A stretch of 64,000 bases of DNA from Bacillota bacterium (GTDB taxonomy: Bacteria > Bacillota > Negativicutes > Sporomusales > Sporomusaceae), in contig JAEWGR010000004.1 of the NCBI GenBank assembly GCA_023388195.1, positions 1 through 64,000 of the forward strand. Direction: 5' to 3'. The notes below the pieces were generated by a model that worked only from the letters and a program-made list of their open reading frames with translations, was not told where the DNA came from and did no database searches. A program made the position numbers and the translations under genes. Below, piece by piece: positions 8,359 through 15,583 of the stretch. Position 1 is the first letter of the stretch, and each line of letters starts with the position of its first letter.

Positions 8359-8479
8359 AATAAACCTAGTAGATCAAGGCATCCCGAGGCTTTGATTAGA
8401 GCGTAAAAGAGCATAATCAGAACTAAATTTCTAACGCTCTGCTAATGCAAAACACAATGATACATATAATACGAATTTT

Positions 8480-8520
8480 ACAAAACCTCTTATCAAATAA
8501 GGGGTTTTGTCTTTTTATTT
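8480..8520 (+). terminator. Terminator downstream of tRNA-Pro
   Basis: Stem ACAAAACCTCTTAT / ATAAGGGGTTTTGT (14 bp, one G-T pair) with a CAA loop, followed by CTTTTTATTTT. Confidence 0.85.
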
Positions 8521-8601
8521 TATAATAAAGTTTCCTTCCTATATATATGTATGTCAAAATGCGTCGTTTTGTTAACAGTATTCGTCAAATATTTTTTGAG
8601 T

Positions 8602-8632
8602 ATAGACAAAAGCCCCTGGCTTCCCAGGGGCT
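8602..8632 (-). terminator. Minus-strand hairpin terminator
   Basis: Perfect 9-bp stem AGCCCCTGG / CCAGGGGCT with a 4-nt loop (8611-8632). On the minus strand it is followed by TTTTGTCTATA. It lies about 30 bp after the stop of the open frame ending at 8661 and could serve that frame or the P-type ATPase transcript. Confidence 0.6.
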
Positions 8633-8660
8633 ACTCTTGTTACAAAAGCACCTTAATAAA

Positions 8661-8894
8661 CTAATCAAATACTGAGGGCAGAGCCGAAACCGCGCCTCTG
8701 CCCACCGGTATACGCAATCCGGAACTCGTCACTTTGCCAGACTCAGCATGACTTTTTTCGATTTTTATACTTAACGACTCTGGAAATCCAATGCAGGTTA
8801 CATGTTCTTTGCTTGCCTGTAGTGCCGCATCTTGCGGGGCTATTTTTATGTAGAGGCGGCAGGAATCGCCGCCTCTCTATATAGCCACACCCAT
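8661..8894 (-). pseudogene. Unidentified reading frame interrupted by an in-frame TAG
   Basis: On the minus strand an ATG at 8894 (weak ribosome site AGGGCGG) opens a frame of five codons that meets TAG at 8877-8879. The same frame then stays open for 71 codons (8876 down to 8661). Its protein-like composition includes KIAPQDAALQASKEHV, GFPESLSIKIEK and SSGLRIPVGRGAV, and a terminator follows shortly after its stop. No alternative start with a ribosome site was found inside. I do not recognise the product. It may be a decayed gene, an amber read-through gene, or a chance frame. The hairpin GAGGCGGC...GCCGCCTC begins one base after the TAG. Confidence 0.3.
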
Positions 8895-9031
8895 AACTAC
8901 CGCCCTGGTTTATTGTATTCCGCCCCTGCCGACTGTGTTACATAATCCGTTACATTTATGGCCACAGCCTATTCAGCAGGAAAGGTGTTTTAACCTAGTC
9001 GAGAAACTTGCACCTGCCGGCATGCTTGTTT
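8833..9031. other. Hairpin-rich gap between the TAG-interrupted frame and the P-type ATPase
   Basis: The perfect hairpin GAGGCGGC-(7 nt)-GCCGCCTC lies at 8853-8875, next to an imperfect GCCGCA-TCT-TGCGGGGC hairpin that starts just upstream. From about 8895 to 9031 I see no gene, promoter or terminator I can support. Confidence 0.35.
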
Positions 9032-10939
9032 TTACCGTAACAAACGCAGTCCACTGACAATGACCAGCAACGTACTGCCTTCATGCCCAATCACCCCAAA
9101 AGGCAAATTAACCTGATTCATAAAGGTCCCCGCCACCAGCATTAAAACAACCCCCATGGCAAAAACCATATTTTGTTTTACCACCTTCTTGGTACGGCGC
9201 CCCAAAGCAATGGCATAAGCAACCTTTTCAATATCATCAGCCATAAGCACCACATTAGCTGTTTCCAAGGCTACATCTGTACCAGCCGCCCCCATGGCAA
9301 TTCCCACTGCAGCGGTGGCTAACGCCGGAGCATCGTTTACTCCATCCCCCACCATAGCGACCTTGCCAAATTTATTGGTAAGTTTTTTTACAATCTCTAC
9401 TTTCTGTTCAGGCAGCAGCCTGTCATAAATCCAGTCAACGTCCGCTTGCCTGCCGATCGCCTGTGCCGTAGCAGTATTATCGCCTGTCAGCATGGCCACC
9501 TGAATTCCCATGCGGCGCAATGCCCGCACGGCATTGCGTGCTTGCGGGCGCAGCGTATCCTGGATTGCCAGCAGCCCCAACAGTTGTTGTTGGGATTGTA
9601 CATAAATCACTGTTTTACCTTCCTGCTCCAGCCTCTGCGCTACCTGCTTATGTTCAGCCGCTAAGCTATTGTCCTTTAGGCAATCCAGATTGCCAATACG
9701 AAACTCTTCCTGATTCACCAGCCCATGGACCCCTACTCCGGGTATGGCCTGCAATTCCGCCGCTTTTGGCAATTCCAGCTGTTTCGCCTGCGCGGCTTGA
9801 ACAACCGCTTTGGCAATGGGATGTTCTGATAATAATTCCAGAGCTGCCGTAAGCCGCAGCAGTTCATCCGCGCTTTGCTCAGCCAAAGGGATAATATCTG
9901 TCACTCTTGGTTTACCTTCTGTCAGTGTTCCCGTTTTATCAAAAGCAACCAGTTTGATATTGCCGATATTCTCTAAATGAACTCCGCCCTTAAATAGAAT
10001 CCCCTTGCGAGCCCCGTTGGAAATCCCTGATAAAATAGCCGGCATAATTGACGAAACCAAAGCGCACGGGGACGCCACCACCAAAAAGATCATGGCCCGG
10101 TATACTGTTTCATCCCAGTTCCAGCCAAGTGCATACGGAGGTATAATCATCAGCAGCAAGGCGGCACCAACAACAACTCTGGCGTAAATCCGCTCAAATT
10201 TTTCCACAAACAACTGACTTGGCGGCATTTCACTCTGTGCTTCCTGAACCAGGCGGATAATGCGGGCCAGCAGGGTAGCCGCCGCCGGCTTAGTCACTTC
10301 AATTGTCAAAGCCCCCTGGCCATTAATAGTGCCGGCATACACTTCGGCACCGTGGGTTTTATCTACCGGAATGGATTCCCCTGTAATCGATGCCTGATCA
10401 ACGGCAGAATAGCCTTGCCGGACCACGCCATCTGCCGGAATTCGTTCTCCCGGTTTAACCAGTACCAGGTTGCCGGGCTGCAGTTCTTCGACACTGACCC
10501 GCGACTCACTATTGCCACGTAATACCAGCGCTGTTTCCGGCCGCAGCTTCATGATGGAGCGAATATCCTGATTGGTTTTTTCCATTGTGTAACCTTCCAG
10601 CGCCCCGCTTAACGCAAAAATTAAAATTAAAATTGCGCCATCCTGCCAGTAACCAATGCTGGCCGCACCAACGGCAGCCACAATCATGAGCAGATCAACA
10701 TCCAAATCGCGTTCCTGAATAAGAGTTTGCAAACCTTCCCAGGCTTTACGGTAACCGCCGATCACATAAGCAGCTACATACAGAGCAATCTCCAGTGCAC
10801 CCCAACCATTTGTACCTGTCCACCACGCCAAAAGAGCTAAAACTGCACTACCGGCAGTGGTCATCGCCGCGCCGTGCCGTTCCCACAGCTCATTAACCGG
10901 CCTATCCCCCTGTACTACTGCCACAGTCTCACTATTCAT
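9032..10939 (-). CDS. P1B-4-type heavy-metal-translocating P-type ATPase
   Basis: ATP-driven efflux pump for divalent metal across the cytoplasmic membrane. About 635 residues with no N-terminal metal-binding domain. It has the TGES actuator motif near residue 190, SPC in the membrane metal site at about 290-292, phosphorylated D near 334 in DKTGTLTEG, HP in SEHPIAKAV, and GDGVNDAPAL. HEGSTLLV in the last helix, together with SPC, marks the P1B-4 subgroup (Co, Fe, Zn or Cd exporters of the CoaT/CzcP/PfeT type), so the metal cannot be fixed. The ATG at 10939 was preferred over TTG at 10942. A predicted promoter overlapping an inverted repeat lies about 190 bp upstream. Confidence 0.92.
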   Translation of the reverse strand: MNSETVAVVQGDRPVNELWERHGAAMTTAGSAVLALLAWWTGTNGWGALEIALYVAAYVIGGYRKAWEGLQTLIQERDLDVDLLMIVAAVGAASIGYWQDGAILILIFALSGALEGYTMEKTNQDIRSIMKLRPETALVLRGNSESRVSVEELQPGNLVLVKPGERIPADGVVRQGYSAVDQASITGESIPVDKTHGAEVYAGTINGQGALTIEVTKPAAATLLARIIRLVQEAQSEMPPSQLFVEKFERIYARVVVGAALLLMIIPPYALGWNWDETVYRAMIFLVVASPCALVSSIMPAILSGISNGARKGILFKGGVHLENIGNIKLVAFDKTGTLTEGKPRVTDIIPLAEQSADELLRLTAALELLSEHPIAKAVVQAAQAKQLELPKAAELQAIPGVGVHGLVNQEEFRIGNLDCLKDNSLAAEHKQVAQRLEQEGKTVIYVQSQQQLLGLLAIQDTLRPQARNAVRALRRMGIQVAMLTGDNTATAQAIGRQADVDWIYDRLLPEQKVEIVKKLTNKFGKVAMVGDGVNDAPALATAAVGIAMGAAGTDVALETANVVLMADDIEKVAYAIALGRRTKKVVKQNMVFAMGVVLMLVAGTFMNQVNLPFGVIGHEGSTLLVIVSGLRLLR

Positions 10940-11120
10940 CAATCGCCATCTCCCTTATCCCCTATTTATAATAAACGCCTGGATCTTATTTTTGAATTCC
11001 GTCCGCTTGCTTTGCCACCACCAGCTGCCGCTATAGGAGGCGTCAAGCCTGAGTCCCTGGGATACTAGCCTATGGCTGGCCGAGTCAGAAGTCACAAATT
11101 ATGTAAAATATTATAATTTA

Positions 11121-11160
11121 AATTTCAAATAATACTATTTACTTATTATTTGAAATTCAA
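11121..11160 (-). promoter_or_regulatory. Predicted ATPase promoter overlapped by a 13-11-13 inverted repeat
   Basis: AATTTCAAATAAT (11121-11133) and ATTATTTGAAATT (11145-11157) form a perfect inverted repeat with an 11-bp spacer. On the minus strand TTGAAT (-35, 11155-11160), a 17-bp spacer and TAGTAT (-10, 11132-11137) fall inside it, so a bound dimer would block RNA polymerase. The AT-rich TTTGAA/TTCAAA half-sites resemble ArsR/SmtB-family metal operators. No regulator gene is nearby. The implied leader of about 185 nt upstream of the ATPase has GC-rich hairpins but no riboswitch I recognise. Confidence 0.55.
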
Positions 11161-11204
11161 ACTAATTGTAAGTGATCTGCCTATCTTTGTCAAGCCTGAC
11201 CGGT

Positions 11205-11236
11205 GCAAAAAATAAAAACCCCGGTTGCCCGAGGTT
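11205..11236 (-). terminator. Terminator of the 49-residue membrane-peptide gene
   Basis: On the minus strand the stem AACCTCGG / CCGGGGTT (one G-T pair, GCAA loop) is followed by TTTTATTTTTTGC. It begins about 10 bp after the stop codon at 11247. Confidence 0.8.
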
Positions 11237-11246
11237 CATTAACTAT

Positions 11247-11396
11247 TTATTCCTTATTTTTTTCTAAAGCACCCGCAATCCGCTGCAGTGCTTTATTAAT
11301 GCCAGCAAGCTGCATAAGGAAATAAATAACAACAATAACGTATAAAATCATGAATACCAGGCCAAACGGGAAAAACCCACCACCATAATCCATCAT
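11247..11396 (-). CDS. Small membrane protein, 49 residues, function unknown
   Basis: ATG at 11394-11396 behind AAGGGG, stop TAA at 11247-11249. The peptide begins MMDYGGGFFPFG and has one long hydrophobic segment, LVFMILYVIVVIYFLMQLAG (residues 13-32). A short amphipathic, basic then acidic tail follows (INKALQRIAGALEKNKE). A terminator directly downstream supports a dedicated transcript. It is encoded just upstream of the metal ATPase on the same strand but separated from it by that terminator, so a functional link is unproven. I do not recognise the family. Confidence 0.65.
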   Translation of the reverse strand: MMDYGGGFFPFGLVFMILYVIVVIYFLMQLAGINKALQRIAGALEKNKE

Positions 11397-11548
11397 ATAT
11401 CCATCAACCCCTTGGCTTTAGGTTGTCTGAATATTGTAATTTTATGCAGCATGTTTTTGCAGTAAAGGCTGTAATCAACAAGCTTTACAGGGTTTAAGCA
11501 AATCATTGTAGAATCAGTATTGTAATTACTATTAACGGAGGTAACCCC

Positions 11549-12697
11549 ATGTTATTGCCAATCAGCAAATCGCCGGAAAACTGGGATGAAAACGACCTGC
11601 TCACTTTGTGTAAGGAAAGAATACCGGAAAACCAGCGATTGGATTACAAACGGGAACTAAACCTTGAACCCCCCAAGGAACGGCGTGAATTATTGAAAGA
11701 TATCACCGCTCTTGCCAACAGCAATGGTGGTATGATCATATACGGTATTCAAGAAGAAAAACACCCTGACCTTGGCTCCATTGCATCCGAATTGACACCT
11801 ATCTGTGAAGCGGATCTGATAGATAAGGTCACCCGGATTTTAAGAACCAACATTGCCCCCGGGCTTCAATTTTATTTACATAAAATTGAGGCCCGTCTAG
11901 GCGGCTATTACATACTGGCGTATGTGCCTGAAAGCCACCTAAAACCACATGCCATAAACTGGGATAAACGTATATATTATTACGCCCGGCGCAATCAGGA
12001 TAATGTTCCCTTAACTGAGCCAGAAATACGGCAAATGTATACAGTAGCCGCCCTGGCCAGAAGCAGTCTTCGGCAACGTTACCTTGATCTAGAAAAAATA
12101 CTGTTTGATCCGGCACCGTGGGGCTCTTTTCTCCTTACCTGCATGCCAGTGATTAGCAATCTTGAAATTGCCGATACCTTGTCAGTTCATCGTGATCAGC
12201 TTAATTCCAGTCATTATATCAATTGGTTTAACGGCAATATACTCCGTCCATTTGTGGACAGGTTCGAAGGGATTAACCCTGGCTTAAATTATAGTTTTGG
12301 AGTCAAGGTTTTCGAAAGCGGCGATATCACTTATGCAATGGGATTTAATGTGTTGCCGCAGGAACCACTCGAACTAAAATGGTTAGTCAATGACTGGGTC
12401 AAAGCGTTGCGCTTTTACGCTGAAACCTATGCAACGCTTGGGTATTGGGGACCAATCAGGTTATGGTTTGAAGTAATTGATCTTACGGAGACATCAATTC
12501 AGTGGACCACAAACGGTTTTGACAGGTTGAAAATTGAACATAGAGCAACTTTATTCCGCATAGATGGCAAAGTTGACGATTTATCTGATCCCCAAACAAT
12601 GTGTCTGCCTTTAATCCGCTATTTTTTACAAGCCTGCCGGCAGGATTGGTCTGAGGAGTTTGCTAAAATTTGGTTTTCAACCAACATACCTATGTAG
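11549..12697 (+). CDS. AlbA_2 (Schlafen-type) domain protein, putative nucleic-acid-binding regulator
   Basis: A 382-residue soluble protein. The N-terminal 170 residues match the AlbA_2/AAA_4 putative DNA-binding domain: a D/E-YKRE motif (LDYKRELNL, about residues 32-40), then KDITALANSNGGMIIYGI, and a closing ARRNQDNVPLTEPEI motif. The C-terminal half (about 180-382) has no feature I can name. Clear ribosome site GGAGGT before ATG. Such proteins act as transcription regulators or in defence; neither is shown here. It stands alone on its strand among small orphan genes. Confidence 0.7.
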   Translation: MLLPISKSPENWDENDLLTLCKERIPENQRLDYKRELNLEPPKERRELLKDITALANSNGGMIIYGIQEEKHPDLGSIASELTPICEADLIDKVTRILRTNIAPGLQFYLHKIEARLGGYYILAYVPESHLKPHAINWDKRIYYYARRNQDNVPLTEPEIRQMYTVAALARSSLRQRYLDLEKILFDPAPWGSFLLTCMPVISNLEIADTLSVHRDQLNSSHYINWFNGNILRPFVDRFEGINPGLNYSFGVKVFESGDITYAMGFNVLPQEPLELKWLVNDWVKALRFYAETYATLGYWGPIRLWFEVIDLTETSIQWTTNGFDRLKIEHRATLFRIDGKVDDLSDPQTMCLPLIRYFLQACRQDWSEEFAKIWFSTNIPM

Positions 12698-12750
12698 CAT
12701 TTTGCAGCCCCAGCCGCGCACCGTTAGTGACTTGATGGCACCAGACTCTT

Positions 12751-13149
12751 TCAGCAGGAACAGTGGTTTACTATTTCCCGGATACATTCTTTAGGCAGAC
12801 TGTCCAGCCATATTCCCCCGTTATTTTGCAGGAAGGCCTTTATAGCTTGGTAGTCACTCAAATCCATATCAATACTCCGGGCTACAATAAACAGGCTGCT
12901 GCCATTAACAAGCTGCGATAATATAATTCTTTGGGCCAGAATTGGAATTTCAAAAACAATAGGCATAACATCATCCCTACTGTTGGATCTGATTGATAAT
13001 TCTATTGTTTGGCCTGCGCTATTTTTTGCACGTTCCACGGATATAGCCAGCTCCGTATTTTCAAGGTAGATGCCGCTAATTTCACTAAAACCGGCAACTT
13101 CCACAATGTTTTCTCCCTCTAGCTGGATTAGCTGCAAACTGACACTCAT
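12751..13149 (-). CDS. Hypothetical protein (132 residues)
   Basis: Unrecognised, acidic, soluble protein, predicted mostly beta in its first 90 residues (SVSLQLIQLEGENIVEVAGF, then alternating hydrophobics). It ends in a helical segment and a CSC tail. ATG start behind AAGGGG. It follows the 61-residue gene at 13231-13416 on the same strand; an 80-bp gap with a strong hairpin separates them. No signal peptide, membrane segment or catalytic motif is evident. Confidence 0.55.
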   Translation of the reverse strand: MSVSLQLIQLEGENIVEVAGFSEISGIYLENTELAISVERAKNSAGQTIELSIRSNSRDDVMPIVFEIPILAQRIILSQLVNGSSLFIVARSIDMDLSDYQAIKAFLQNNGGIWLDSLPKECIREIVNHCSC

Positions 13150-13190
13150 CTTATTTCCCCTTCTTGGTAAAAATCATAGGCAGCCCAATA

Positions 13191-13219
13191 AGCCCCACAG
13201 CGATTGTACCTGTGGGGCT
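13191..13219 (-). other. Perfect 10-bp hairpin between two hypothetical genes
   Basis: AGCCCCACAG, a 9-nt loop, then CTGTGGGGCT. No U-run follows on either strand, so it is more likely an mRNA stabiliser or processing structure than a terminator. Confidence 0.5.
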
Positions 13220-13230
13220 TGCCAACAGTT

Positions 13231-13416
13231 TCATCTTAACTGGGCGGCAATGTCATACCTGCCTAGCTCTTTTAGTTTTTCTATCGCACTTTCCAGGGTT
13301 TTACCAAGCGATATTCTTTGCATATTGCTTGTTGTTATTAATATGTATTCCCCGTTGAAATCAGATATTTGTTCACTCATATCACCATTTACCCAAATAG
13401 TCGGAGCTCCAGCCAT
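13231..13416 (-). CDS. Hypothetical protein (61 residues)
   Basis: Short soluble protein with a perfect AAAGGAGG ribosome site nine bases before its ATG, which is the main reason to accept it. The sequence starts MAGAPTIWVNGDMSEQ and ends in a helical EKLKELGRYDIAAQLR segment. No family recognised. It is the first gene of a probable pair with 12751-13149. Confidence 0.55.
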   Translation of the reverse strand: MAGAPTIWVNGDMSEQISDFNGEYILITTSNMQRISLGKTLESAIEKLKELGRYDIAAQLR

Positions 13417-13569
13417 ACTTATTCGCCTCCTTTTTGCTACTATTCGTTACACTGATTGATATTCCTTTATTAGGTATAGCGGGAAATAAAATCTATAGTC
13501 TGAAAAAGCAGCGAAGAAAATAAAGGATTTTATGGTATTTTGTGGAACAATTACTCTTGGAGGGATATT

Positions 13570-14172
13570 ATGTCGAATTATCGTTCGTTTTTCGCACACC
13601 ATTTCCAAATATGGAAAGAAGATTTTTTATCAAGTTTGCACTATCGCATACTGCGCCTGCTCATTGTCGTCTGCTTTTTTCTATTCTTTCTTCAACAGCT
13701 GCAGGTGATGGGTATATTATCTGCCCTCATCTTCCAAAGCCTATGTACCGCAGTCCTTGTGCTAGCGGTGACTGCCGGCTGGGATTGGCAAAAAAATGCC
13801 CGCCATTACCGGAATATGGCAATCGTCATCGCGTTAGAACTCAGCCATAATTATCTCGAATTACATATTGCACGATCTGCGCTTGTTAATTACCAGGTCA
13901 AATTTAAAACCGATAACTGGACAGCCTTACAGTACGAAATTGCTAAATATATGCCTGCTGCAGACTACCAAAACTTATATTATTTGTATTCTGAGATGCT
14001 GCCTGAACTACAAGATACCCGTAATTTATTAAATTATAACACCCGCCTTGATGTGGCTATTTCCACACTGGAAAAACTATATGCCTTTCTTCAAAGCGAA
14101 CTTCGCGGTCATAATCTTCCACCCTTAAAAAGAAGTTTACATATTATTAATCAACACAAATTAGCTCATTAA
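13570..14172 (+). CDS. Hypothetical membrane protein (200 residues)
   Basis: Two adjacent hydrophobic segments near the N-terminus (about residues 29-47, LLIVVCFFLFFLQQL, and 50-70, ILSALIFQSLCTAVLVLAV) anchor a cytoplasmic-looking, helical C-terminal domain rich in Tyr and Leu. A longer frame opens at 13540, but the ATG at 13570 has TTGGAGGG at the right distance and was chosen. No family recognised. It stands alone, with a hairpin at 14243-14263 downstream. Confidence 0.6.
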   Translation: MSNYRSFFAHHFQIWKEDFLSSLHYRILRLLIVVCFFLFFLQQLQVMGILSALIFQSLCTAVLVLAVTAGWDWQKNARHYRNMAIVIALELSHNYLELHIARSALVNYQVKFKTDNWTALQYEIAKYMPAADYQNLYYLYSEMLPELQDTRNLLNYNTRLDVAISTLEKLYAFLQSELRGHNLPPLKRSLHIINQHKLAH

Positions 14173-14297
14173 GCGCGCTGACCGCGGGCCTTCCGCCGAT
14201 AAGCCTGCCATATATACGCCAGCCCTAGCTTTTCAGCATATTAACAGGAATTTTGTTCCTGTTGAAAATATAACTGGTGCAGGAGTGAACAAAAAGC

Positions 14298-14744
14298 ATG
14301 ACTTTAAACCCGAAAAGCTGGTCTTTGCCTGATATTCCAATGCTCAAATCATTTGGCCAGCAATTGGCTGAATTTAACCAACCCTATACAGCCAAGCATA
14401 TCTTTAATGAACTTATTAAGCGTGTACAGGCCTTTGAGGCAGAACTGGATCAAGAGCACGAGGTGGGGATGCGGCTTGTAAGTTTCGGTAAATCAACAGA
14501 ATTCAGCGTATCCCGTATCGGCTATCTGGACCCCAACTTAATTTGGTTTCAGGGGAATCTGGCCGACAAATCCGCTGTTGAATTAATCCAGCATATTAGC
14601 CAAATAAGCTTCCTGTTGATTAAAATCAGGCGCCAGCCTACAGCAGAGCCCCGGTGCCCTATTGGTTTTTGTACGAATCCGCCGATAGACGGCGACCCTG
14701 CCATTTCATCTCCAGATGAAGGCATCCGGCTGCCAAGCAAGTGA
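14298..14744 (+). CDS. Hypothetical protein, possibly DUF6173 family
   Basis: A 148-residue soluble protein. The central part (about residues 33-115) carries the pattern FNELIKRVQAFEAELDQEHE, VGMRLVSFG, IGYLDPNLIWF and VELIQHISQISFLL. From memory this resembles the uncharacterised DUF6173 family; a profile search would settle it. The C-terminal 35 residues are proline-rich and probably disordered. ATG start with AGGAG about 12 bases upstream. The hairpin AACAGGAA-TTTTG-TTCCTGTT (14243-14263) lies in its leader. Confidence 0.55.
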   Translation: MTLNPKSWSLPDIPMLKSFGQQLAEFNQPYTAKHIFNELIKRVQAFEAELDQEHEVGMRLVSFGKSTEFSVSRIGYLDPNLIWFQGNLADKSAVELIQHISQISFLLIKIRRQPTAEPRCPIGFCTNPPIDGDPAISSPDEGIRLPSK

Positions 14745-14763
14745 TTGCTCGCCATTGCTGAGG

Positions 14764-14809
14764 CAACGTTAATTCAGGTGGAATTAGTATTCCACCTGAA
14801 TTAACGTTG
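14764..14809. repeat. Perfect 21-bp inverted repeat with 4-nt loop
   Basis: The arm starting CAACGTTAATTCAGG (14764-14784) is exactly complementary to 14789-14809, with loop TAGT. There is no U-run on either side, so it is not a classical terminator, although it lies between the convergent genes ending at 14744 and 14850. Confidence 0.75.
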
Positions 14810-14849
14810 GTCATTCGAGGCAGATTCTGACGCTCAAATAAATGATGTG

Positions 14850-15053
14850 TTATTTTAGTATGACTGAGACAATCGCATTACCATCTGCGGGCAATACATC
14901 AATTGCAGTTTTGTCTGCGACAACAGCGTATTTGCCGGCTTCAACCGGAACACCGTTAAGCAAGATTACATCAATCAATTCCAAAGTAAGTCCAGCCGGC
15001 AACCAGAACATACCCGCTTCATCCCTTCTTTGCAATATTACTATTTTCTCCAC
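14850..15053 (-). CDS. Hypothetical protein (67 residues)
   Basis: A small protein predicted mostly beta, with alternating hydrophobics (EKIVILQRRDEAGMFWLPAG, then ELIDVILLNGVPVEAGKYAVV). An in-frame ATG at 15077 lies upstream of an AAGGGAGGGGGG ribosome site. The GTG at 15053 sits correctly behind it and was chosen. No family recognised and no membrane segment. It is convergent with the gene at 14298 across the 21-bp inverted repeat. Confidence 0.5.
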   Translation of the reverse strand: MEKIVILQRRDEAGMFWLPAGLTLELIDVILLNGVPVEAGKYAVVADKTAIDVLPADGNAIVSVILK

Positions 15054-15185
15054 ATAACCCCCCTCCCTTGACCACATCTTTTAATTTTAATACCCCACTG
15101 TCATTATATTCTGTAAACCACAAAATGTTAATTCTGCTATTACAGTCTCTGCCTATCGCAACCGGCGCATTCCCGGGATTGTCTT

Positions 15186-15215
15186 GCATAAAAGCCAGGA
15201 ATGCCGGGTATACTA
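15186..15215 (+). promoter_or_regulatory. Candidate SigG-type (or sigma-A) promoter
   Basis: GCATA (15186-15190), 18 bp, TATACTA (15209-15215). This differs from the forespore SigG consensus GHATR-N18-CATHHTA at one position. A sigma-A reading (TTGCAT with a long spacer and TATACT) is equally possible. Two small hairpins (GGAGT..ACTCC and GCCAGAG..CTCTGGC) follow in the leader of the DUF2164 gene. Confidence 0.3.
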
Positions 15216-15288
15216 AAAAAGGAGTGCGCAACTCCCGCCAGAGTGACTGTAGCGAACAGAGCTCTGGCTTTACTATTTGGAGGTAAAA

Positions 15289-15540
15289 ATGGAAAACAGT
15301 AAACTCACCAAAGAACAACAGACTGTATGCATTGAGGCTATTAAACACTACTTTCTTATAGAAAAAGATGAGCTAATAACAGATTTATCCGCGACCCTGC
15401 TGTTGGATTTTATTTTGGAAATGATCGGTCCTCATATCTATAATCAAGCCATAAAAGACGCGCATTTCTTAATGAGCCAAAAACTTGATGACTTATTCAT
15501 TCTCGAAAAACCGCTAAAAACATTTAATACGAAGAAGTAG
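15289..15540 (+). CDS. DUF2164 family protein
   Basis: An 83-residue soluble protein matching the small DUF2164 family by its run KLTKEQQ, then IKHYFLIEKDELITDLSA, LLLDFILEMIGPHIYNQAI. Function unknown. A TTG at 15277 is in frame, but the ATG at 15289 is correctly spaced from TTGGAGGT. It is followed, 43 bp later, by a secreted-protein gene and probably shares its transcript, which ends at the terminator at 16148. Confidence 0.7.
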   Translation: MENSKLTKEQQTVCIEAIKHYFLIEKDELITDLSATLLLDFILEMIGPHIYNQAIKDAHFLMSQKLDDLFILEKPLKTFNTKK

Positions 15541-15583
15541 TTTGGCTTATGTAAAACACTTATTTTCACAGGAGGCTTATCGC

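Noticed and set aside
8193..8414. Minus-strand 73-codon frame over the tRNA
   Set aside because: It is the antisense of tRNA-Pro, giving the widespread artefact peptide RIRTCGLLVPNQ.
15019..15348. Two opposing frames (minus 15019-15348 and plus 15068-15286) between hypothetical genes
   Set aside because: Neither has a ribosome site. They overlap better-supported genes or their leaders and show no protein-like pattern.
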